Positions 51,366-56,572 of a DNA stretch of 56,572 nucleotides are shown in pieces. The position numbers and the translations under genes are program-made. Each line of letters starts with the position of its first letter. The stretch's first letter is position 1. The stretch is from assembly GCA_949299505.1 (NCBI GenBank), contig CASGAS010000001.1, forward strand, positions 73,337 through 129,908. The letters run 5' to 3'. This DNA comes from an uncultured Eubacteriales bacterium. GTDB lineage: Bacteria; Bacillota; Clostridia; Oscillospirales; Acutalibacteraceae. The notes beneath the pieces were generated by a model. That model was given only the letters and a program-made list of their open reading frames with translations, did no database searches and was not told the origin of the DNA.

Positions 51366-51492
51366 ATTTCCGGTTTTCCGCCGCCGGCGTATCGTCGCCG
51401 CGTCGGTTTTCGGGCTGCTCGTTCGTCCCGGCCGGGGTGTTCGGCTGGTTCGTCGGGGCAGTGCCGCTGTGCTTTTTCTTGTTTTTATCCAT
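51364..51492 (-). CDS. Small polar protein of 42 residues
   Basis: A short open frame behind a strong GGTGAGGTGAG ribosome site. The product starts MDKNKKKHSGTAP and is almost wholly polar, rich in Asn, Thr, Pro, Lys and Glu, with no hydrophobic stretch; it is likely disordered. It fills the space between the nucleotidyltransferase gene and the shared terminator, 62 bases downstream of the former. I recognise no family. The basic start and small-acid-soluble-like polarity could suit a spore or nucleic-acid-associated protein, but that is a guess. Confidence 0.6.
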   Translation of the reverse strand: MDKNKKKHSGTAPTNQPNTPAGTNEQPENRRGDDTPAAENRK

Positions 51493-51554
51493 CGTTCTCA
51501 CCTCACCGTAAGTTTGCCCGGCAAGAGAAACGGTATGCGATGGAAAATTTTTCT

Positions 51555-52694
51555 TTACAGGCCGGACGCTTCAAAAATTTTCGTCAGCACGTCCGCACTT
51601 TTCTGGTCGGCGCGCAGCAGCGCTTCACGTTTGCGCGCGAGCGCTCTGTCTTTGGTGAAGGCGTACTGCATCAGGCGCACAAGCCAAAAGACCGGCAGCA
51701 GGAACGGCGCTTTTCGGAGCACGGGATAGCGCAGGCGCATGTGCCTTAGCCCCGGAAAGGCCGCGCCGAACAGGCGGCGCAGGCGGCTGTGCCCGGTTTG
51801 GGCGGCGGCGGACGCGGCGCCGGCATGGCGAACGGGCGGACCGAGCACGATGAAATTTTCCATCAGCCGCAGCGTGTCGGTTGCCTTTTCACCGCCGAAT
51901 ACGACGCGGCAAAGCGCGCGGACATTTTCGGCAAAGGCGAAAAGCCCCATCTCCCGAAACCGTGCCTCGGCAGCGGAAAAATCGACCGCGGCCTTCGTTT
52001 CCAGCAGGTATAGGTCCATGACCGGCCGGAAGCACGACCCGGCGGCCGTGTAGTGCTCGGCAAGGTGCGCCAGCGTGTAGACATAGAGCTCCGTGTCCGA
52101 CATTTTGTATTCCTGCTCCGAAACCGCTTCGGCGCCTGCCCAGACGTCCAGGAAATGCGGATAGCGCGGGTCGTCCGATTGGAACAGGGCGCGGTGCAGC
52201 TCCACCGTTAAAAACGGCTTTTTCATATAGATAATATCTTTTCCGTTATCCAGGTGCAGCGTAAGTCCCAGGCTTTGCAGCGCCGTCTGCGCCCGGGGGA
52301 CGTCCGCTTCGCGCACCAGCACGTCCATATCCACCATAAAGCGCATTTCCGGTGCGGGATACAGGGCTTTTAGGTGCGTGCCCTTGAGAAGCATGAAATC
52401 AATGCCGTCGTCGCGGAACCGTTCGCGCAGCGACGACAAAAAAGCCTGCTGCGCCGCCTCGCGAAAAACGGAAAGCTGAAACGCCTTTTTCAGCGCGGCC
52501 GCGTTTTCCGGCGGCAGCAAGGGAAGCTGCGGTTCCAAGGTCAGATAGACCAGCGCCTGCACGGCGTTTTGCTTGGCCAATCGGCAAACGGCGGCCGGGT
52601 CGGAGAATTGCCGCACGTCCGGCGCCGGCTCGCTGCACAGCGCCGCCCGGACGACCGAAAGCAAATCGGCCTTTGCTTGCAGAATATCAGGCAT
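51555..52694 (-). CDS. Nucleotidyltransferase-fold protein (NTP_transf_5 family)
   Basis: A 379-residue protein of the uncharacterised nucleotidyltransferase group. FMLLKGTHLKALYPAPEMRFMVDMDVLVRE (about 110-140) is the family signature with the paired Asp residues of the active site. LTVELHRALFQ carries the third strand with a conserved Glu-His. Bacterial relatives occur in envelope or lasso-peptide loci, but the substrate is unknown. The hydrophobic patch at about 335-352 may be membrane-associated. It overlaps the EEP gene by eight bases, so the two are co-translated. Confidence 0.83.
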   Translation of the reverse strand: MPDILQAKADLLSVVRAALCSEPAPDVRQFSDPAAVCRLAKQNAVQALVYLTLEPQLPLLPPENAAALKKAFQLSVFREAAQQAFLSSLRERFRDDGIDFMLLKGTHLKALYPAPEMRFMVDMDVLVREADVPRAQTALQSLGLTLHLDNGKDIIYMKKPFLTVELHRALFQSDDPRYPHFLDVWAGAEAVSEQEYKMSDTELYVYTLAHLAEHYTAAGSCFRPVMDLYLLETKAAVDFSAAEARFREMGLFAFAENVRALCRVVFGGEKATDTLRLMENFIVLGPPVRHAGAASAAAQTGHSRLRRLFGAAFPGLRHMRLRYPVLRKAPFLLPVFWLVRLMQYAFTKDRALARKREALLRADQKSADVLTKIFEASGL

Positions 52695-53613
52695 CGGCCG
52701 CCACCTCGGTCAGGCGAAGCTGCGCGACAAGCGGGAAGTGGTCACTTGTATACACGCCGTTCTGCGTTTCGCTGAGCACCCGGAAGGATTCGACCGTAAA
52801 GCCGGTTTTGGACGTGAAAATGTAATCGATGCAGTCGTTTTGCAGCGCTTCGCCCCAGTTTTGATACGTCGCGCCCGTGACCGCGTTTTCGGTCTGGTAT
52901 TTGGCGTCCAAAAAGCTCTCCGCCGCGCTTTTATAGGTGTCCGAGCTTTCCGTCGCGTTCATGTCGCCCATGAGCACCGCCGGCAAGTCGCCGATCTCGT
53001 GCATTTTGTCAAGCACCACATGAATCCCGTTGATGCGCGCTAAGTCGCTGACATGGTCCAGGTGCGTGTTGAATACGGCGAACTGCGCGCCGGTCGCCTT
53101 TTCTTCGAGGACAACGTAGCTGCAAATGCGGTAGCACGCCGCGTCCCAGTCCTTGCTCATCTCCCCGGGTGTTTCGGAAAGCCAGAAGGAGCCTTCGTCG
53201 AGCAGCGTGTACCGGTCGGCGCGGTAAAAGACCGGGCAGCCCTCGGAATTGACCGTCTTGTCGCGGTAGGTGATGACGGACTTGTATTCCGGCAGCACGT
53301 CGCACAGGTACGCGTACTGCCATTTGGTCGCCTCCTGGAAGCCGATGACGTCCGGGGCGGCCTGCACGACGCCGTCCAGGAGCAAATCGGCGCGGTAGAA
53401 CCAGTTTTTCTTGCCGAAATCAAGCGGATTTAAGCAGCGCAGGTTGCAGCTCATGACCCGAACCTGCCCGCCGGTGGTTTGCACGGCGACCGTGCGCGCC
53501 TCCTTTTGCTGCCGGTAGTGCGGATAATACCAGACAAAGGATGCGCCGAACGCCAGCAGACCCGCGAGTACCGCGCCGCCCACGCCAAGGCCGATTCGTT
53601 TCCAAAGCTTCAT
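52687..53613 (-). CDS. Membrane-anchored endonuclease/exonuclease/phosphatase family protein
   Basis: A 308-residue EEP-fold metal-dependent hydrolase. A signal anchor spans residues 8-28. The extracellular domain has VRVMSCNLRCLN, DVIGFQEATKWQ with the metal-binding Glu, FNTHLDHVSD, LMGDMNATESSD and the closing SDHFPLVAQL. All catalytic residues look present. Substrates in this fold range from DNA to sphingomyelin and inositol phosphates; the closest feel is the secreted mRNA-decapping/sphingomyelinase-like group. The ATG at 53613 follows GGGAGGG. Confidence 0.88.
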   Translation of the reverse strand: MKLWKRIGLGVGGAVLAGLLAFGASFVWYYPHYRQQKEARTVAVQTTGGQVRVMSCNLRCLNPLDFGKKNWFYRADLLLDGVVQAAPDVIGFQEATKWQYAYLCDVLPEYKSVITYRDKTVNSEGCPVFYRADRYTLLDEGSFWLSETPGEMSKDWDAACYRICSYVVLEEKATGAQFAVFNTHLDHVSDLARINGIHVVLDKMHEIGDLPAVLMGDMNATESSDTYKSAAESFLDAKYQTENAVTGATYQNWGEALQNDCIDYIFTSKTGFTVESFRVLSETQNGVYTSDHFPLVAQLRLTEVAADA

Positions 53614-53649
53614 AAGGGACCCTCCCGTCAAATTTGATTTTCTGTCTGC

Positions 53650-53678
53650 ATTGTAGCACAGGAAGTAAAAAAAGTCCA
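53650..53678 (-). promoter_or_regulatory. Promoter of the EEP-nucleotidyltransferase unit
   Basis: Minus strand TGGACT (53678-53673), a 17-base spacer ending in TGC, TACAAT (53655-53650). It abuts the yebC terminator. Confidence 0.68.
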
Positions 53679-53680
53679 TG

Positions 53681-53710
53681 AAAAAACGGCGCGCCGTCTG
53701 TGGCGCGCCG
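53681..53710 (-). terminator. Terminator of yebC
   Basis: Nine-base stem CGGCGCGCC against GGCGCGCCG with a six-base loop, followed on the minus strand by TTTTTT, 15 bases after the yebC stop. Confidence 0.85.
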
Positions 53711-53725
53711 CAAATTCGCTTCGGG

Positions 53726-54463
53726 TTATTCGTAGTCGTCTTCGTTTTCCCAGTTGTGGTAGACCGCCTGGATGTCGTCGCTTTCCTCAAACATCTCCAG
53801 CATCCGGCCCATGTTCTGAATGTCCTCCGGCTTTTCGAGCTTCGTGTAGGTCGAGGGGATATACTCAACCTCCGCCGACAGGAACGAATAGCCCTTGGCG
53901 GTTAAGTCGTCGCGTACGCCGCCCATGTCGTTGGGCTCGGTGCGGATTTCATAGACGTCGCCGTCCGACAAAAAGTCGGAAGCGCCCGCCTCCAGCGCGT
54001 CCTCCATGAGCTTGTCCTCGTCGAGGTCCTCCTTGTCGAGGATGAGCACGCCCTGGCGGGTGAACATAAAGGAGACGCAGCCCGACGTGCCCATGTTGCC
54101 GCCGAATTTGTCGAACGCGTGGCGCACGTCCGCGGCGGTGCGGTTGCGGTTGTCGGTCAGCGCTTCAATGATGACGGCAATGCCCGACGGGCCGTACCCC
54201 TCGTACACCACGTCCTCGTAATTGTCGGCGTTGCCTTCGCCCGCCGCCTTTTTGATGATGCGCTCAATGTTGTCGTTCGGCACGTTGTTGGCCTTGGCCT
54301 TGGCGATGACGTCCTTGAGCTTGGAGTTTGCCGCCGGGTCCGGGCCGCCCGCCTTGACGGCGACGGCGATTTCGCGCCCGATTTTGGTGAATACCTTGGC
54401 GCGGGCGTTGTCGGTCTTTTCTTTTTTGCGTTTGATGGTGCTCCATTTGGAGTGTCCGGACAT
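53726..54463 (-). CDS. yebC: YebC/PmpR family protein
   Basis: A 245-residue protein of the YebC family. The start MSGHSKWSTIKRKKEKTDNARAK is highly conserved, followed by YEGYGPSGIAVIIEALTDNRNRTAADVRHAF in the middle domain. Members act as DNA-binding regulators or, as shown more recently for some, as translation factors that relieve ribosome stalling. The ATG at 54463 follows GAAGGTGA. It has its own promoter and terminator, so it is a single-gene unit. Confidence 0.95.
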   Translation of the reverse strand: MSGHSKWSTIKRKKEKTDNARAKVFTKIGREIAVAVKAGGPDPAANSKLKDVIAKAKANNVPNDNIERIIKKAAGEGNADNYEDVVYEGYGPSGIAVIIEALTDNRNRTAADVRHAFDKFGGNMGTSGCVSFMFTRQGVLILDKEDLDEDKLMEDALEAGASDFLSDGDVYEIRTEPNDMGGVRDDLTAKGYSFLSAEVEYIPSTYTKLEKPEDIQNMGRMLEMFEESDDIQAVYHNWENEDDYE

Positions 54464-54497
54464 ATCTGTTTCACCTTCTTCAGAAATTACGCACAAT

Positions 54498-54526
54498 AGT
54501 GTAGCACAGGAATCTGTTTTTAGCAA
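54498..54526 (-). promoter_or_regulatory. Promoter of yebC
   Basis: Minus strand TTGCTA (54526-54521), a 17-base spacer ending in TGC, TACACT (54503-54498). Confidence 0.72.
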
Positions 54527-54530
54527 GGGC

Positions 54531-54564
54531 AAAAAGAGAACCTCCAAAGCCATACGGCGTTCTC
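54531..54564 (-). terminator. Probable terminator of the PH-domain gene pair
   Basis: Six-base stem GAGAAC against GTTCTC with further partial pairing, followed on the minus strand by TTTTT. It begins in the stop codon of the upstream gene. Confidence 0.55.
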
Positions 54565-56044
54565 ACGCCCAAAGCCGGGTGGAAGCGTCCGGTGCGGCGG
54601 CGATGCGCTCGGCCAAGGCGAGCCGGACCTCCTCGGTAAAATACGTCGTTTTCATCAGCCGGTCCGTTGAGGCGGCCAGCACAATCCAGGAAAGCCGGGC
54701 GTTGCCGAATGCCTTTTGTATCGGGTCGGTTTTTGAAGTGAGCTGCTGGATGTCGCCGTAGCGCACATAGCGCACGGTTTTGCGGAACCCGCCGGACGTG
54801 TAGCGAAGCCCCGTTTCGGAAAGGCAGAGCCGCGTAATGCGCGCCGCGAATTTGTGCTCGACTTCGCCGTATAAAAGCCAGGCGCCCGCAAGCGCGGCCC
54901 CCGCGGGCAGCGAAAACGGCGCGACGGCGCAGAACAGCAAAAGGCACTTGCCCGCGTGCAGCAGCCGCTTTTGCACAATGCCGGCGTGCGCGGGCTTTTT
55001 TTCGTCGGAAAGGTCGCCGAAATCCGCCGTCAGCGCGCGGCAAATCGCCTCCGCTTCTTGTTCGGGGGCATACAGGCAAAGCAGCGGCCGCTCCTTTTCA
55101 TTGCCGTAGCCCATAACGCTGACTTCGACATACGCGCGCTTGCAAAGCCGCGCCAGCATGCTCTGGCGGACGGTTACGGCGTTGACCTTGTTCGGCGAAA
55201 AAGTATAGGTCTGCCGGTTAAAAAGCCCGTGCGAAACGGTGACGCGCGCGTCGTCCGCCGTTACCGTGTAGCCGAACAGCCGCGCAAACTGCACGGCGCC
55301 GGTCGAAAAGAGAAAGGCGGCGATGGCAAGAAGAATCACCCGAAACGCAATTCCGCCCGCGCCGTCGCGCATCCCGGGCAGAAACTGGGTTGCCCACAGA
55401 AAAAGCAGCAGAACAGGCGGCACGAAGGAGATGGCCAGCAGCACATGCACGAGCACCTCAACGGGCGAATAGCGCCGCGTCAGCTTTGCGGGCGTTTCGG
55501 CAATTTCGCCGTCCATGTCTTTTGCGGCCGCCTTCTGCGCTTCTAAAAAGCGGGCGAACGCCTCCGCTTCCCGCAGCGTTAAAACGAGCGTCAGCTTCGT
55601 TCTTGCCCCGGCGGCGGAGTTGAGCTCCACGCGCACCGACGCGAGTGAAAACAGCCGCTTTATGGGGGAACGGCGGACGCTGACGGTGGAAACGGCCGCG
55701 AGCGGCACGCGCGTTTCCTTTTGCGTAAAGCCCCGGCGCGCGGTGTAGCAGAACACCCCCGCGCGCACGCAGAACGTCGTGCGCTTCCAGGCATACACGC
55801 TCCACAAAAGCGCCAAAAGCGTCACCAGCGGGACGACGCCGGCGGCAAGCAGCAGCAAAAACCGCCCGTTTGCGAGCGCGCCGGACAGCGTTTCCCGCCA
55901 GGCCGCCGAAAACAGCTGTTCCCAGAAATTTTCGGGCAGCTCGTCTTCCCACTGCGTCCAAAAGATGAAAAGCGCGGCGAGCAGAACAATGCCGGTGCGC
56001 TCGACAATATAATACGGATGGTTGCGGCGCGGCGTCTCAAACAT
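54563..56044 (-). CDS. ydbT: PH-domain membrane protein, YdbT-like
   Basis: A 493-residue protein with three bacterial PH (bPH2) domains between paired membrane helices: helices near 14-31, 58-83, 210-235, 243-265 and 355-385, with domain motifs RRGFTQKETRVPLAAVSTVSV, SHGLFNRQTYTFSPNKVNAVTV and TSGGFRKTVRYVRYGDIQQL. The layout matches Bacillus YdbT, which with YdbS gives resistance to an antimicrobial peptide. The ATG at 56044 overlaps the ydbS-like stop by eight bases. The exact ligand of these PH domains is unknown. Confidence 0.87.
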   Translation of the reverse strand: MFETPRRNHPYYIVERTGIVLLAALFIFWTQWEDELPENFWEQLFSAAWRETLSGALANGRFLLLLAAGVVPLVTLLALLWSVYAWKRTTFCVRAGVFCYTARRGFTQKETRVPLAAVSTVSVRRSPIKRLFSLASVRVELNSAAGARTKLTLVLTLREAEAFARFLEAQKAAAKDMDGEIAETPAKLTRRYSPVEVLVHVLLAISFVPPVLLLFLWATQFLPGMRDGAGGIAFRVILLAIAAFLFSTGAVQFARLFGYTVTADDARVTVSHGLFNRQTYTFSPNKVNAVTVRQSMLARLCKRAYVEVSVMGYGNEKERPLLCLYAPEQEAEAICRALTADFGDLSDEKKPAHAGIVQKRLLHAGKCLLLFCAVAPFSLPAGAALAGAWLLYGEVEHKFAARITRLCLSETGLRYTSGGFRKTVRYVRYGDIQQLTSKTDPIQKAFGNARLSWIVLAASTDRLMKTTYFTEEVRLALAERIAAAPDASTRLWA

Positions 56045-56537
56045 CGTCGGCCTCCCCGGGGCGCGAAAGCCTTTCCTTGAGCCGCGTGTGCAGCCCCTTT
56101 GCGACCGCCTCCGCCTGCTCCTGCTCCAAAAAGCCCAAAACAGCCGTGCCGCCCGCCGTCGTGACCTCGACGCGCGCAAGTTTGCACAGCCGGTCGAGCG
56201 GTCCGCTGCTGATTTCGATTTGGTGGATGCGGTCCACGGGAACGACGGTGCGTTTTTGGAACAGCACGCCCTCGGAAATTTCCAGCCGGTCCTGCGCCAA
56301 CAGGTAGCGGTAGCGCCGGTAGCGCAGCTGCGGCAGCAGCAGAAAATCAAGCAGGCAGTACCCCGCGCCGACGCACAGCACCACCGTGCCCGCCGTCGGC
56401 AGCTCAAGCGCGCACAGCCCGGTCCGCGCCGCGCAGAACAGCGCGAACAGAATCAGCATCCGAATCCCCGACGTCAGGCGCATGAGCCGCAGCGCGCGGC
56501 GGGACAGCTTTTGCGGCGTCTGAAACGTATCTTCCAT
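56037..56537 (-). CDS. ydbS: PH-domain membrane protein, YdbS-like
   Basis: A 166-residue partner of the next gene. Two membrane helices (about 24-68) precede one bPH2 domain with YLLAQDRLEISEGVLFQKRTVVPVDRIHQIEISSGPLDR, a close match to the YdbS pattern. GGAGGA lies before the ATG at 56537. The pair ydbS-ydbT occurs across Firmicutes. The region from 56538 to the window end holds only the leader. Confidence 0.87.
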   Translation of the reverse strand: MEDTFQTPQKLSRRALRLMRLTSGIRMLILFALFCAARTGLCALELPTAGTVVLCVGAGYCLLDFLLLPQLRYRRYRYLLAQDRLEISEGVLFQKRTVVPVDRIHQIEISSGPLDRLCKLARVEVTTAGGTAVLGFLEQEQAEAVAKGLHTRLKERLSRPGEADDV

Positions 56538-56572
56538 GTTCTCCTCCGATTTTCTTTCTTTTCGTATCGTAC

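Noticed and set aside
56045..56407. Upstream extension of the YdbT-like gene
   Set aside because: Lies within the YdbS-like gene in another frame; ATG at 56044 gives the usual eight-base overlap.
1..56572. Mobile elements, CRISPR arrays, tRNA or rRNA genes
   Set aside because: No transposase, integrase, repeat-spacer array or cloverleaf was seen, and gaps between genes are too short for rRNA.

Overview
The window reads as a chromosomal segment of a GC-rich, spore-forming, anaerobic Firmicute, most likely a clostridial lineage near the Oscillospiraceae/Ruminococcaceae. Evidence: the complete forespore sigma-F tricistron (spoIIAA-spoIIAB-sigF), the start of ypeB, a SpoVB/YabM-type flippase with mazG, hup and rqcP, a SpoIID-family protein, Gram-positive class B sortases and lipoproteins, rubrerythrin with a tiny rubredoxin, formate-tetrahydrofolate ligase, and Firmicute gene orders (nifZ-thiI; recJ-rel-dtd-MBL-hemZ; alaS-hinT-comEC-holA). 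Genes are packed tightly, with many ATGA or TGATG overlaps. I see no rRNA, tRNA, insertion sequence, prophage or CRISPR, and no gene-free stretch longer than 300 bases.

Layout. 1-549: 5' part of ypeB on the minus strand. 626-10446: a long plus-strand unit with nifZ-thiI (tRNA thiolation), pncC, two class B sortases, a large membrane protein joining a decayed CinA-like region to a SpoIID domain, galE, lemA and a TPM-domain protein. 10415-24679: minus-strand units prmA/DUF2804/yhaM; rqcP/hup/mazG/spoVB-like; and uridine-kinase-like/hemZ/MBL/dtd/rel/recJ. 24743-30955: plus-strand polysaccharide dehydratase-ilvE, a serine hydrolase, and hflX. 31020-32654: GH43 lipoprotein (minus). 32783-34275: spoIIA operon (plus). 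34287-36604: GH13 glucosidase (minus) divergent from a GNAT acetyltransferase. 36608-38175: Pr6Pr membrane protein (minus) divergent from rubrerythrin-rubredoxin. 38188-40674: acpS-nnrDE-lipoprotein (minus). 40710-43333: nagB (plus) convergent with fhs (minus). 43354-51365: alaS-hinT-comEC-holA-RNase M5-like-asparaginase (plus). 51364-56537: minus-strand small protein, nucleotidyltransferase, EEP phosphohydrolase, yebC and a PH-domain membrane pair.

Most genes are housekeeping: tRNA modification and charging, translation quality control (RqcP, Dtd, HflX), the stringent response, one-carbon and cofactor metabolism, DNA repair and uptake. The accessory genes act at the cell envelope: sortases, SpoIID fusion, LemA/TPM, glycosidases, PH-domain proteins and lipoproteins. 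The most unusual item is the 696-residue protein at 5843-7933. Its roughly 315-residue cytosolic part aligns by eye with both outer domains of CinA but has lost the signature motifs; it is followed by a membrane helix and an extracellular SpoIID domain, and it lies three genes downstream of an intact pncC (CinA C-terminal domain) gene. This could be a pseudoenzyme sensor tied to peptidoglycan remodelling.

Promoters that can be read mostly have a 17-base spacer and often a TG-extended -10 box. Six of the seven convergent gene pairs share a bidirectional hairpin terminator.
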